Source: Trichormus sp. NMC-1
GTDB taxonomy: Bacteria > Cyanobacteriota > Cyanobacteriia > Cyanobacteriales > Nostocaceae
DNA length: 64,000 nucleotides
Direction: 5' to 3'
Assembly (NCBI RefSeq): GCF_001858025.1
Contig: NZ_LZQD01000001.1
Span: 450,572 to 514,571, forward strand
Shown: positions 20,995 to 31,449 of the stretch, piece by piece
How the letters are laid out: every line of letters begins with the position of its first letter
Position numbering within the stretch: the first letter of the stretch is position 1
Notes under the pieces: model-generated
Databases searched by the model: none
Seen by the model: the letters and a program-made list of their open reading frames with translations, nothing else
Told to the model about the DNA's origin: nothing
Made by a program: the position numbers and the translations under genes

Positions 20995-22485
20995 GTGAAT
21001 CTCCCTTTGATTACTTGTGCTGAAGAACATAACGAGAAAATAGCAATTGTTACAGATGAACGAGCATTTAGCTATCGGAATTTGCTCCACATTTCCAGTC
21101 TAATTGCGACAGGTCTGCTTCACGATGCAGAAGACTTACAAGAGCAGAGAGTTGCTTTTCTCATTCCACCTGGGTTTGAGTATGTAGCTACTCAGTGGGG
21201 GATTTGGCGTGCAGGCGGAATAGCCGTACCTCTGTGTATTTCCCACCCGCGACCAGAATTGGAGTATGTGATTACAAATTCAGGAGCATCAATTATTGTT
21301 GCCCATCCCCAATTTGAGGATATACTGCGCCTAATTGCTACTGAAAAAAATTTGCGCTTTATTCTCACCTCAGAAACACTGCCAAATCATGTTAGTCCCC
21401 TTCCAAATGTAGATATTAAAAGACGGGCATTAATTCTCTATACGAGTGGTACAACAGGTAAACCCAAGGGTGTGGTGATAACCCATGATCATATTCAAGC
21501 TCAAGTAACTAGCTTAATCACAGCTTGGGAATGGACATCGGATGATAGCATTTTACATATACTACCTTTACATCATATTCATGGGATTATCAACGTCTTG
21601 ACTTGTGCTTTATGGGCTGGGGCAGAGTGTCACATATTGAGCAAATTTGATGTTGAAACTGTGTGGAATCGAATTTGTGAGGGTGAATTAACCCTATTTA
21701 TGGCAGTACCAACAATTTATGTAAAATTGATTGCTGCTTGGGAAAAGGCTTCTAAAGAACGTCAAAAAATCATGACCGCAGGCTGTGGAAAAATGCGTTT
21801 GATGGTTTCTGGTTCAGCAGCTTTACCAGTACAAGTATTAGAAAAATGGCAGAGTATTAGCGGTCATTTTCTGTTGGAACGCTATGGGATGACGGAAATT
21901 GGTATGGCACTATCCAACCCTTTACACGGTCAACGGTACGCAGGATATGTGGGTCAACCTTTACCGCAAGTCGAAGTTAGATTAGTAGATGAGAGTGGAG
22001 AATTAGTCCCACCAGGAATACCAGGAGAAATTCAAGTTAAAAGCCCTGGAGTGTTTTTAGAATATTGGCAAAACCCTCAAGCAACGGACAAAGCGTTTAG
22101 AGATGGCTGGTTTTGTACTGGAGATACGGCAATAGTCGAGAATGACAACTATCGTATTTTAGGCCGGATGAGCGTAGATATCATCAAAACCGGAGGGTAT
22201 AAAGTTTCAGCTTTAGAAATTGAGGAAGTGCTAAGAACCCATCCAGATATTCAGGAATGTGCAGTGGTTGGGGTTGCTGATTTAGAATGGGGTGAGCGAG
22301 TTTGTGCAGCGTTAGTATTGCGATCGCAACGCCAGTTGACATTAGAATCTTTTAGGAGTTGGGCAAAGGAGCAATTGGCAGTTTATAAGATTCCAACTCG
22401 AATTATCATAGTTGATGAATTACCGCGCAACGCTATGGGGAAAGTAACTAAACCAAAGGTGGTTGAACTATTTCACATAAAATAA
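20995..22485 (+). CDS. acyl-CoA synthetase, malonyl-CoA synthetase (MatB/ACSF3)-like
   Basis: A 496-residue ANL-superfamily ligase. The phosphate loop is YTSGTTGKPKGV, followed by PLHHIHGI, the A5 motif ERYGMTEIGMALSNPL, GRMSVDIIKTGGYKVS and the catalytic lysine in NAMGKVTKP. The combination RYGMTEIGMALSNP with VGQPLPQVEVRLVDE is typical of malonyl/methylmalonyl-CoA synthetases. It would make malonyl-CoA from free malonate in the cytoplasm. The start is GTG at 20995, just after an AAAAAA run; no better start is visible. No malonate decarboxylase or PKS genes are nearby. Confidence 0.85.
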   Translation: MNLPLITCAEEHNEKIAIVTDERAFSYRNLLHISSLIATGLLHDAEDLQEQRVAFLIPPGFEYVATQWGIWRAGGIAVPLCISHPRPELEYVITNSGASIIVAHPQFEDILRLIATEKNLRFILTSETLPNHVSPLPNVDIKRRALILYTSGTTGKPKGVVITHDHIQAQVTSLITAWEWTSDDSILHILPLHHIHGIINVLTCALWAGAECHILSKFDVETVWNRICEGELTLFMAVPTIYVKLIAAWEKASKERQKIMTAGCGKMRLMVSGSAALPVQVLEKWQSISGHFLLERYGMTEIGMALSNPLHGQRYAGYVGQPLPQVEVRLVDESGELVPPGIPGEIQVKSPGVFLEYWQNPQATDKAFRDGWFCTGDTAIVENDNYRILGRMSVDIIKTGGYKVSALEIEEVLRTHPDIQECAVVGVADLEWGERVCAALVLRSQRQLTLESFRSWAKEQLAVYKIPTRIIIVDELPRNAMGKVTKPKVVELFHIK

Positions 22486-22616
22486 CGAGCCGATAAACGC
22501 ACCCGATAATATCAGCGATTTGCTTCCATCAGTGCTGCGCTATCTCCGCAAAAAGTGTTACAATGGGTCATGGGTTTAAAGATGTCAAGAATATCTTTAA
22601 TATAGAGAGATGGTAA

Positions 22617-22880
22617 ATGATTATGAAAACATCAATCGGCATTAATCCAGCTTATGAAGAAATAATAAACTTTCTTGCGGCTGGGACAACATCCCAAAGT
22701 TTAATTGAATTTCAAGCATCAGAAACTGTAAAAGAAAGAGTGGCTGATCTAATATTTCGTGAGAAAAATGAGGGGATTTCTTCAGACGAAAAATCAGAAT
22801 TAGATCATTATCTGATCTTAGAACATTTATTAAGATTAGCAAAGGCTCGCGCTTATGATTTTATTAAAGAGGAGGCTTAA
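22617..22880 (+). CDS. small conserved protein, possible antitoxin-like partner of a lost nuclease
   Basis: An 87-residue helical protein with the pattern SETVKERVADLIFREKNEGISSDEKSELDHYLILEHLLRLAKARA (given here as family description, positions 35-79). This small family is widespread in cyanobacteria, usually directly upstream of an HNH nuclease-like gene. Here only a 21-codon stub of such a partner follows 9 bp later. A second ATG at position 22623 is equally plausible as start. The function is not established. Confidence 0.65.
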   Translation: MIMKTSIGINPAYEEIINFLAAGTTSQSLIEFQASETVKERVADLIFREKNEGISSDEKSELDHYLILEHLLRLAKARAYDFIKEEA

Positions 22881-22889
22881 AATTTAATT

Positions 22890-22955
22890 ATGGAGCGTCC
22901 TTATTTGAATCAAGAAGTTCGCCGTTTAGTTGCCAAAAGAGCCTTGATTTTGTAA
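22890..22955 (+). pseudogene. N-terminal stub of an HNH-type partner gene, with a further frame fragment to 23050
   Basis: ATG at 22890 opens MERPYLNQEVRRLVAKRA, the usual beginning of the small cyanobacterial HNH-like proteins that follow the 87-residue family upstream. A TAA ends it after 21 residues, before any HNH motif. From 22945 another frame reads DFVKEIAFEKNIG then INRGWQVSFRKGNF and stops at 23050. The two pieces may come from different genes joined by a deletion. Confidence 0.5.
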
Positions 22956-23200
22956 AAGAGATTGCTTTTGAAAAAAATATCGGCAATAAAGAAAGCAAAG
23001 GTTATATTAATAGGGGATGGCAAGTGAGTTTTAGAAAAGGTAATTTTTAACTAAATATCGTATCTAATGACCAATAAATAGGTAATTGCTTTTTTGGTGA
23101 TAATCGGGAGTTGAGAGCGCGTAAGTACTAACTTGTCAATTCGCTTTTTTAGATAAAATATAATCAAGAGAAATAAGTAAACACAAAAGTAGAAAATATA

Positions 23201-23281
23201 ATGATAGAAGCCACATTCACAGAAATCGTAGAAGCTGCCGATCAATATCGACTTAAAATAAGCACTGACTTTCTCAATTAG
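23201..23281 (+). pseudogene. truncated antitoxin-like N-terminus
   Basis: A 26-codon frame, MIEATFTEIVEAADQYRLK, matching the start of a common small cyanobacterial family whose members continue with a helix and act as putative antitoxin components. It is cut off where the convergent DUF29 gene ends (overlap at 23274-23281), suggesting a deletion junction. Confidence 0.4.
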
Positions 23282-23723
23282 GTAAATAATTAATATCGAG
23301 AACTTCATCAAACGAATAAGGACATTCTGCGGGAAAGTTTACAGTAAAACCTGTTTTTTCTTGAACATAACCCAAAGCATCCTCATAAATGTTTGTAAAA
23401 ATAGAACTCAAATAATTATACAAATTAGATGTTAATCTATCTTTTAACTGGACTCGAAAACTTCTAATTTCCGAACGCCAATGATTTTTATTTCTGTCAT
23501 ATTCTTGTGTCCAAAACTGCAATAATAAAAGATGTCTAATTACTTGTTCTAGTAAACTTTTAACTTGATGCTTATCTCTTTTTGCCAAAGATTCCAACTC
23601 CTCAATTAAATTTTCTAAATCTAACTCATCAAAACGACTTTGTTTTAATAATTGAATAGTTTCTAATAACCATAAATGGTCATCAGTTTCATAGAGTTGC
23701 TGTAAATTAGTAATAACTGTCAT
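23274..23723 (-). CDS. DUF29 family protein
   Basis: A 149-residue all-helical DUF29 protein. Landmarks are LYETDDHLWLLETIQLLK, the acidic helix LDLENLIEELESLAKRDK, LLLLQFWTQEYDRNKNHWRSEI and the C-terminal CPYSFDEVLDINYLP. DUF29 proteins are abundant in cyanobacteria, often beside mobile or toxin-antitoxin genes; their function is unknown. A second family member is at 46330-46794. The C-terminus abuts a cut antitoxin-like fragment. Confidence 0.88.
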   Translation of the reverse strand: MTVITNLQQLYETDDHLWLLETIQLLKQSRFDELDLENLIEELESLAKRDKHQVKSLLEQVIRHLLLLQFWTQEYDRNKNHWRSEIRSFRVQLKDRLTSNLYNYLSSIFTNIYEDALGYVQEKTGFTVNFPAECPYSFDEVLDINYLPN

Positions 23724-23861
23724 AACTTCACCTTTTGTTATTTACAAATTACACATACAATTAATCACTATTATAACATAGATATTTGGCGTTGTTAAAT
23801 TGAAATATGGAATGGGAAAACTCACAATCTCAAACTTCAAAATACAACGCCAAATATTTAT

Positions 23862-26117
23862 TTAGTTCTTCGGAGGATTTGGTGGACACCAAAAGAGATT
23901 TTTACTCGACACTCCCAAAGATTCAATAATTCCCCGCATCACATCTGTGCAGTACATCCAGTGTCCCAAGTCGTCATACATCCGATCAGGATTAAACTCG
24001 AAATTGTAATGCAGCATATTAGGAATATCTAAAAATTCATCAGATGATTGGGGAGAAAGAATCAACAGTTGAAAAGGCTTACCTTGACATTTTTTTTCCA
24101 ACTTATTCAACAGATCAATCACCCCACCTCGGTCAGCAATTCCTGTGCGAATAAACAGCACTTGATCACAATGCTGGAGTACATACCCAAACCTTTGGGA
24201 ACGTGCCGTATACCGAACCCGCATCCGTTCATAGACAGGAGACATATCGTTAACAGGGTCTTCTGTATCCTCAACTTCATGGGCAAAGGATAAACCTGTC
24301 CATTTACTGTGGTAGATTCGTCCTGCATCTGGACTGTAATGCAAGAAGCTAGGATTCCACATATCATCAAAACGATTTTCGATGATATCAGCGATATCTG
24401 CAATATTAGTGGTGCGGGTTAGATCAAAGGGAAATGCGGGGCCGTCGTACTCCATCTTGTACAGCATCATACGGACAGCACAGCGATCGCCTAAAGGCAA
24501 AATAGCAACACGGCTAATATCCGATAATTTGCATTTATATTGCAAAAATACTGCTGATTTAGGAGGTGCTTTCACCCGGCTTTCTAACCCGTCCTTACCA
24601 ATCATCATAGTACGAAAAGGTACATCGGGATGAAGCGGGTCTTCATACACCCCTGATGGCATAACTTTCAGTGCCTTACGTACCTCCGTCCACATCGGCT
24701 GGATGTTGTACTCGTTGTCTGATTCGTTAATTACCCAGATGTGATGTTCGTCTTTTTGCAAAATCCCCAAATGCCCGTCATAGAACAAAACCTGTGAGTT
24801 ATTCGGTGCAAAAAGATTAAAAGCAGCACTGTATTCCAGGTCAGCACCAGGGGGAATTTCCACAGATGTAGCGATTGTCCCATCCTCTTCCACTGCAAAG
24901 AAGGGGAGTGTTCCTTTTTGGGCATTTTTCGCAATGTAGATGCCTGGGATTAGTCCTGCTTTACTTTGCAGTACAGTTTGTAGTTCTTGCCAATAGGGAG
25001 CAATGGTATAACTATATTTTGATGGATTTCTAATCCGCAAACTCTTCTCCTCGATACAGGCACAGACATAGAAACCTGCATTATCAAGGTAGATAGGGAC
25101 TTCATTCGGTTGCCAAAAGCGTTGTTTTTCTTTTGCTAATTCGTCTTTTTCAATTTGGAAGAGGCGCAGGTCTATGGCCTCATACATCAGATTGTGACCG
25201 ATGGTGTTAGGGTGAGATGGGTCAAAAGATATTCCCTCTTTCCACCGTCCCTGACCATTATCTAATGGTGCTAACCAATCCAAAACCGGCACACCCCAAT
25301 TCAACATTCGGTTATGTGTATCCTGCAACAGCCAATGATGTTCAGGGGAAAAATCGCCATTGGGATAGACTCCCCCTAAAATTGGACGTGCGCCCAGTTT
25401 CCGAGTCATTTTCACCAACTGCTGCAAACCACTCTCAAACCGCCTTTGTGCCGCCCTGCGTTCGTGAGGAGGACAATAAGCTAACCCTTCATTACCTAGA
25501 GATAGGGCAATAATCACTATATCTGGTTTTTCTGGGGTGACAACTGAGGCAAATCGAGCGATCGCTCTGCTGACATTTGCGCCCGACTCTGATAAATTGA
25601 TGACTTGATGGCCGTATTTTTGCTGCAAATCCTTTGCCAACAGCCAAGCCCAACCTCTCAATAACCAAGCCTTCTGTCCTAATGCAACAGAACTGCCAAT
25701 AACCACAATTTTGAGACCGCCCGACTCTTTTTGAATGGGGTTAGTATCAGTAAGATCCTGAAAGTATGCGAAGGGATAAGGCTGTAAATAACCATAAGCG
25801 CCATCATCCACAACAATATTACCAGACTGCTCGTCAGGATTGATTGATATCCAACGGTTTGCACCTATAGCTTCCCATTGTCCACGGCCTTTTGCATCAA
25901 TGCGTACATACTTGTATTCGACTCTTTGGCAATTATCGGACTCCAAAGATGGCTGAATGTCGAGTTCTTTGTCTGTCCACCATAAAGGATAGCTATCAGC
26001 ACTTGTGCGAAGGTAAATACATTTGGTAATGTCCCACAATCCCAACTCCGGAGTGGAACCAACCAGACCAATGGATTCACCAGTTTGCGTGTAGGCACTA
26101 ACCTGGAATTGATACAT
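23862..26117 (-). CDS. CBM20 - SGNH hydrolase - DUF1796 fusion protein
   Basis: A 751-residue three-part protein. Residues about 1-110 resemble a starch-binding CBM20 domain (VGSTPELGLWD, WWTDKELDI, VEYKYVRID). Residues about 134-315 are an SGNH/GDSL esterase: nucleophile serine in GSSVALGQ at 141-148, asparagine block LSLGNEGL and the Asp-His pair DPSHPN at 299-304. After a linker of about 230 residues, residues about 545-690 resemble DUF1796 (LGDRCAVRMMLYKMEYDGPA, AFPFDLTRT, FSFAH-like SFAHE), a putative cysteine-peptidase-like domain. No signal peptide is visible, so it is probably cytoplasmic. The linker contains two strand-rich repeats (VPIYLDNAGFYVC, QVLFYDGHLGIL). It is divergent from the tocopherol cyclase gene. 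Confidence 0.8.
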   Translation of the reverse strand: MYQFQVSAYTQTGESIGLVGSTPELGLWDITKCIYLRTSADSYPLWWTDKELDIQPSLESDNCQRVEYKYVRIDAKGRGQWEAIGANRWISINPDEQSGNIVVDDGAYGYLQPYPFAYFQDLTDTNPIQKESGGLKIVVIGSSVALGQKAWLLRGWAWLLAKDLQQKYGHQVINLSESGANVSRAIARFASVVTPEKPDIVIIALSLGNEGLAYCPPHERRAAQRRFESGLQQLVKMTRKLGARPILGGVYPNGDFSPEHHWLLQDTHNRMLNWGVPVLDWLAPLDNGQGRWKEGISFDPSHPNTIGHNLMYEAIDLRLFQIEKDELAKEKQRFWQPNEVPIYLDNAGFYVCACIEEKSLRIRNPSKYSYTIAPYWQELQTVLQSKAGLIPGIYIAKNAQKGTLPFFAVEEDGTIATSVEIPPGADLEYSAAFNLFAPNNSQVLFYDGHLGILQKDEHHIWVINESDNEYNIQPMWTEVRKALKVMPSGVYEDPLHPDVPFRTMMIGKDGLESRVKAPPKSAVFLQYKCKLSDISRVAILPLGDRCAVRMMLYKMEYDGPAFPFDLTRTTNIADIADIIENRFDDMWNPSFLHYSPDAGRIYHSKWTGLSFAHEVEDTEDPVNDMSPVYERMRVRYTARSQRFGYVLQHCDQVLFIRTGIADRGGVIDLLNKLEKKCQGKPFQLLILSPQSSDEFLDIPNMLHYNFEFNPDRMYDDLGHWMYCTDVMRGIIESLGVSSKNLFWCPPNPPKN

Positions 26118-26288
26118 AGGTTTTTTGCTGATTTAGGGATACAATGCCTTATGGGAAGTCTGAATCCTTACAGATACTTTGACAGACTATCACATAGAAC
26201 ACCTAGTGAGTATGATAAATTTTACCACTACTACCTTTTAAGGTGAGATCCCCCAATGCAAAGGTATCTGGCTTGTACCCTAAAATAA

Positions 26289-27401
<1,113 letters not shown>

Positions 27402-27434
27402 AACTACTGCTATAATTGTAAATGCTTCATAGTT

Positions 27435-27508
27435 GGGGTTGTAGCTCAGTTGGATAGAGCGGACGCCTCCTAAGCGTCAGGTCGTGCGTTCAAGTCGCAC
27501 CAGTCCCG
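27435..27508 (+). tRNA. trnR-CCU: tRNA-Arg (anticodon CCU)
   Basis: A 74-nt cloverleaf: acceptor GGGGTTG paired with CAGTCCC (two G-U pairs), D arm GCTC/GAGC, anticodon stem GACGC/GCGTC with loop CTCCTAA giving anticodon CCT, T arm GTGCG/CGCAC with loop TTCAAGT, and discriminator G. CCA is not encoded. A T-run (TTTTTT at 27510-27515) follows immediately. Confidence 0.95.
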
Positions 27509-28191
27509 TTTTTTTTACAGAAGTATCCGGTAAGCGTAAAGCTCAGTGGCTTCAGCCCTGAGATATAAGATTTTGTAATCAACACTTCTCTGAATTCGTT
27601 TTGGGGTGGGAAAGTTTGATGATTCACCACAATGTTTCCGGATAAATTTTATAGTGAATGAACATTTCATTTATTAGATGGCTAAAATTTTAACAGCCCT
27701 CCCAGTAACAATTCACATCAGTGCATGAAGGTAAAATGAATATATTAATTAGTTCCCAAAATTGATCCTGTTGACTTTCATGATCTAAAAAAAATTCAAT
27801 CAAGAAATGGGTTTCAACCCCTATGATATATTGTCCGATATGGGTTAGTATGATTCATCAAAGATATAGGAATAATATTTGATTTTTGTTGGCGCAGCCT
27901 GCGCTTTGCGCTTACAAACTCAGTACACCTGATATTCCTTCTTTTCTGTTAAGAGTTCCCTGTTAAGAGTTCCCTGCCTCTACGAGTAAATATGCCTACG
28001 GCACGCTACCGCGAACAGGAATCAAACCGGATTCCTATAGTATTACTATATTTATGGTGTAGTTCAATACATTTCAATATAAAGATTACTCAAATCAAGA
28101 TTTGGGTATAATTTGCTTAAACTTCCTACTTTGCATAACTTTATAATTTTTAGAGAAAATCCTGGTCTTTACAGACTCACTTTATAGAGCC
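27509..28191. other. intergenic region with short repeats
   Basis: 683 bp without a supported gene. Recognisable pieces are heptamer runs TTAAGAG/TTCCCTG (27949-27976) and a degenerate copy of the CACGCTACCGCGAAC repeat (28001-28015). An AT-rich stretch before 28192 should contain the promoter of the YdcF-like gene. Confidence 0.6.
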
Positions 28192-28761
28192 TTGAATAAG
28201 CTACTGTTTACAGGTAAATCTTTGCGACTTATATCTTTTATCCTACCGTTCTTACTATGGTGGGGATACAAAGAAGTACAAAACCAATTTGTACAACCGC
28301 AAGCAATGTTAGTTTTGGGTGGTTCCACCAGACGTTTAGAAAGGGAAAAATTTACAGCAGATTTTGCTCGTAAGCATCCCAATATACCAATATGGATTAC
28401 TGGAGGTAGTCCACCTACATATACTAAACAAGTGTTTACCAAAGCAGGAGTTGATCCCCGGCGTTTGCACTTGGACTATGAAGCCGTAGATACAGTTACT
28501 AATTTTACTACCTTGGTAGATGATTTGAAATCTCGCGGCATTAAAAGAGTTTATTTAATTACTTCCGACTTTCATATGCGTCGTGCTTGTGTTATCGGTG
28601 AAATTATTTTAGGTAGTCGGGGTATTTATTTTAAAGCCGTATCAGTTCCTTCACAAAAATCGCCCGAACCCATTGAAAAATCGATCCGTGATGGAGCTAG
28701 AGCTATCCTGTGGGTAGCTACTGGTTATACAGGCGCAGATCAAGCCAAAAATAGACGATAA
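28192..28761 (+). CDS. YdcF/ElyC-family (DUF218) membrane-anchored protein
   Basis: A 189-residue protein with one N-terminal membrane segment (LRLISFILPFLLWWGY) and a DUF218 domain. Landmarks are AMLVLGGSTRRLER, IPIWITGGSP, the acidic region AVDTVTNFTTL and LITSDFHMRRA. Family members bind nucleotides or act on envelope lipid carriers (ElyC/SanA); the precise activity here is unknown. The start is TTG at 28192, chosen because it precedes the hydrophobic anchor and no ATG or GTG is closer. It lies 127 bp before guaB3. Confidence 0.85.
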   Translation: MNKLLFTGKSLRLISFILPFLLWWGYKEVQNQFVQPQAMLVLGGSTRRLEREKFTADFARKHPNIPIWITGGSPPTYTKQVFTKAGVDPRRLHLDYEAVDTVTNFTTLVDDLKSRGIKRVYLITSDFHMRRACVIGEIILGSRGIYFKAVSVPSQKSPEPIEKSIRDGARAILWVATGYTGADQAKNRR

Positions 28762-28888
28762 ATCAAGATTCGGAATTCAGGAAAAACCAATTAAGAGTCC
28801 CCTACTCTCTATTTCCTAGAAAAAAATCCCTGCCAATATCCCCACAATTTGATACCCTAGCTTAAACAGATTTGAGAAAAGTGAAAGC

Positions 28889-30052
28889 GTGGAAATTCAA
28901 CTTGGGCGGGGAAAAATAGCTCGTAGAGCTTATGGAATTGATGAAATTGCTTTAGTCCCCGGTAACAGAACACTCGATCCGAGTTTGGCAGATACTAGGT
29001 GGAGTATTGGCAATATTGAACGAGAAATCCCCATTATTGCCAGTGCAATGGATGGTGTTGTCGATGTCAAGATGGCTGTCCGTTTGTCCCAGTTAGGCGC
29101 TTTAGGCGTGATCAATTTAGAGGGTATCCAAACTCGCTATGCCGACCCTGAACCGATTTTAGATCGGATTGCCTCAGTCGGTAAAGAGGAATTTGTTGCC
29201 TTGATGCAAGAACTCTATGCCGAACCAATAAAGCCGGAATTAATTGAAAAACGTATTCAGGAAATTAAAAAACAAGGTGGTATTGCGGCAGTGAGTGCTA
29301 CTCCAGCCGGTGCTAGTAAATTTGGTCAAGTAGTCGCCAAAGCTGGAGCGGATATATTTTTTATCCAAGCTACAGTAGTTTCTACAGCCCACTTATCACC
29401 AGAGTCAATCATTCCCCTAGATTTAGCTGAATTTTGCCGTTCTATGCCCATTCCTGTGGCGCTGGGCAACTGTGTCACCTATGAAGTCACCTTGGATTTG
29501 ATGAAAGCCGGTGCAGCGGCAGTATTGGTGGGAATTGGACCCGGTGCTGCTTGTACATCTCGTGGGGTGTTGGGTGTGGGTGTACCGCAAGCAACAGCGA
29601 TCGCAGATTGTGCCGCAGCCCGAGATGATTATTATCGGGCAACGGGTCAATATATCCCTGTAATTGCTGATGGTGGTTTAATTACAGGCGGTGATATTTG
29701 TAAATGTATCGCCTGTGGTGCCGATGGTGTGATGATTGGTTCTCCCTTTGCTAGAGCCTCTGAAGCCCCAGGAAGAGGTTATCATTGGGGCATGGCCACC
29801 CCCAGCCCAGTTCTACCTCGTGGTACTCGTATTCGTGTGGGTACTACCGGTACTCTAGAGCAAATACTCACGGGTCCTGCGGGATTAGATGATGGTACTC
29901 ATAATCTTGTCGGGGCCTTAAAAACTAGCATGGGTACATTAGGAGCCAAAAATCTTAAAGAAATGCAGCAAGTTGAAGTTGTCATTGCTCCTTCTCTCTT
30001 AACCGAAGGCAAAGTCTACCAAAAAGCCCAACAATTAGGCATGGGTAAGTAA
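28889..30052 (+). CDS. guaB3: GuaB3-type IMP dehydrogenase
   Basis: A 387-residue member of the IMPDH/GMPR barrel family lacking the CBS insert of classical GuaB. Visible are [15 protein letters not shown], the substrate loop with the catalytic cysteine [27 protein letters not shown] and the flap region [10 protein letters not shown]. Cyanobacterial GuaB3 proteins have been described as a separate class able to oxidise IMP, so a purine biosynthetic role is likely. The start is GTG at 28889. The guaB-Yfr1-trxA order is a known cyanobacterial arrangement. Confidence 0.88.
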   Translation: MEIQLGRGKIARRAYGIDEIALVPGNRTLDPSLADTRWSIGNIEREIPIIASAMDGVVDVKMAVRLSQLGALGVINLEGIQTRYADPEPILDRIASVGKEEFVALMQELYAEPIKPELIEKRIQEIKKQGGIAAVSATPAGASKFGQVVAKAGADIFFIQATVVSTAHLSPESIIPLDLAEFCRSMPIPVALGNCVTYEVTLDLMKAGAAAVLVGIGPGAACTSRGVLGVGVPQATAIADCAAARDDYYRATGQYIPVIADGGLITGGDICKCIACGADGVMIGSPFARASEAPGRGYHWGMATPSPVLPRGTRIRVGTTGTLEQILTGPAGLDDGTHNLVGALKTSMGTLGAKNLKEMQQVEVVIAPSLLTEGKVYQKAQQLGMGK

Positions 30053-30058
30053 AGCTAC

Positions 30059-30211
<153 letters not shown>

Positions 30212-30279
30212 CTGCTCCCTACCTCCAAAAAATTTTTCCAGCGCCCTCAACAATCACTGGAAAAATCCTATATGTCGCC

Positions 30280-30285
30280 TACAAT
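30280..30285 (+). promoter_or_regulatory. -10 box of the Yfr1 promoter
   Basis: TACAAT seven bases before the inferred 5' end of Yfr1. The -35 region (around 30257-30262, CTGGAA) is weak. The assignment rests on position relative to the RNA. Confidence 0.6.
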
Positions 30286-30292
30286 AGAAATA

Positions 30293-30358
30293 GCGGAGAC
30301 GCATGTTTCCGTTCACTCCTCACACCACACTCCGCCCGGACTACTGTTCGGGCGGTTC
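30293..30358 (+). ncRNA. yfr1: Yfr1 small regulatory RNA
   Basis: Three Yfr1 hallmarks occur in order. First is a 5' hairpin with stem CGGAGA/TTTCCG (30294-30311). Next is the single-stranded ultraconserved motif ACTCCTCACACCAC (30315-30328), then a 3' hairpin CCGCCCG/CGGGCGG (30332-30355) ending in TTCCTTA. Yfr1 is a short cyanobacterial RNA that represses outer-membrane porin-type mRNAs through that central motif. Its place between a guaB-family gene and trxA matches the location reported in other cyanobacteria. The exact ends are inferred. Confidence 0.92.
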
Positions 30359-30484
30359 CTTATGATTATGCATAAATTTTATAGCTTCTTTGCAAATGTA
30401 CATTCTTAGCTTTCAAGCATCCGTTTTTGCTATGGTAGAATTTTCACGAAACTCATCAAATATAATAGGCAAAGGTTTTTAGCC

Positions 30485-30808
30485 ATGTCAGCAGCTACAC
30501 CAGTTACAGATTCTAGTTTTGAAGCAGAAGTACTTAAGAGCGATGTACCAGTTTTAGTTGACTTTTGGGCCCCCTGGTGTGGCCCCTGCCGGATGGTAGC
30601 TCCTGTTGTTGATGAAATAGCATTGCAGTATGAAGGTCAACTAAAGGTCGTCAAAATCAATACTGATGAGAATCCTGAGGTTGCCGGTAAATTTGGTATC
30701 CGCAGTATTCCTACATTAATGATTTTTAAAGGTGGACAAAAAGTGGATATGGTTGTCGGTGCTGTGCCGAAAACTACATTAGCTACCACTTTAGAGAGGT
30801 ATCTTTGA
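30485..30808 (+). CDS. trxA: thioredoxin TrxA
   Basis: A 107-residue classical m-type thioredoxin. The active site WCGPCRM sits at residues 31-37, followed by the cis-proline region [13 protein letters not shown]. It is a cytoplasmic disulfide reductant that in cyanobacteria links photosynthetic electron flow to enzyme activity. It lies 126 bp after Yfr1. A possible terminator hairpin follows at 30884. Confidence 0.96.
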   Translation: MSAATPVTDSSFEAEVLKSDVPVLVDFWAPWCGPCRMVAPVVDEIALQYEGQLKVVKINTDENPEVAGKFGIRSIPTLMIFKGGQKVDMVVGAVPKTTLATTLERYL

Positions 30809-30883
30809 ACTTCAATCGTTTACAAAATGTTATTGAGTTGTCCATTTAATCTAGTGTTAGGTGAATATTTATCAGCTAGTTTT

Positions 30884-30920
30884 AGAGACGCAAAATTCGT
30901 GTCTCTGGACAACTTTTTTT
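30884..30920 (+). terminator. candidate trxA terminator
   Basis: Inverted repeat AGAGAC / GTCTCT with an 11-base loop, then GGACAAC and a run of seven T. It lies 76 bp after the trxA stop. The stem is short, so this is moderate evidence only. Confidence 0.5.
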
Positions 30921-31040
30921 CAAATCAGAGGGATCTTGCAAAGCTACTAAGGATGTGTCTCCTGCTCGAGATACATCCATATTTTGTTGGCATACTGAGG
31001 TTGATTTCAGGCAATTGGGTAATGTTTAAAAAACTTATAG

Positions 31041-31085
31041 CAGGAGTCAGGATTCAGGATTCAGGATTCAGGATTCAGGATTCAG
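31041..31085 (+). repeat. STRR heptamer run (AGGATTC)
   Basis: CAGGAGT once, then four to five copies of CAGGATT. Same class as the menE array, with one base of the unit changed. Confidence 0.9.
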
Positions 31086-31294
31086 AAGGCAGCTATGCTG
31101 GAGGTAGAGGGCTTTTATGAACCCACCCTTAAAAGGCTGAGATTGAAATAAAGACGTTTTATACCTCGCTGCAAGTAGTCTCGGTATAATTATTGATTTT
31201 TACAGAGCTTTAAACCCAGAACTAAAAGTTTTTATTCATACTCTTAACCTTCTGCCTTCTGCCCTCGACCCTCTGCCTTTCTTTGTAAAACCCG

Positions 31295-31350
31295 CTTGTA
31301 GTGGGAGTTTCATTATCAATTGATGTCCTAACCACCCTGTCCACGGCTAT
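31295..31350 (+). repeat. dispersed intergenic element, copy B
   Basis: Shares with copy A the arm CTTGTAGTG..AGTTTCATTATCAA and the core TTGATGTCCTAACCACCCTG followed by TCC. It lies 100 bp before the LOG-family gene. See 10308-10363. Confidence 0.85.
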
Positions 31351-31449
31351 AAAATTTAAAATTTAGATATCATTGGAGTTTTCAGATTTTTCTAAAAAAT
31401 TACGCACAAAATTTAGATAAAATATAATGCCATTATTACGGCTATTCTC

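Larger units (their letters stand above)
30809..31449. other. repeat-rich intergenic region after trxA
   Basis: 641 bp with no supported gene. It contains a candidate trxA terminator, GGATTCA heptamers (31041-31085), CTCTGCC/CTTCTGC short repeats (31251-31279) and one copy of the dispersed intergenic element (31295-31350). The frame 30827-31120 runs into the heptamers and looks accidental. Confidence 0.7.

Noticed and set aside
23051-23311. 86-residue hydrophobic minus-strand frame
   Set aside because: Overlaps the DUF29 C-terminus and the antitoxin-like fragment; composition follows AT-rich DNA.
30827-31120. 97-residue plus-strand frame after trxA
   Set aside because: Runs through the probable trxA terminator and into GGATTCA repeats.
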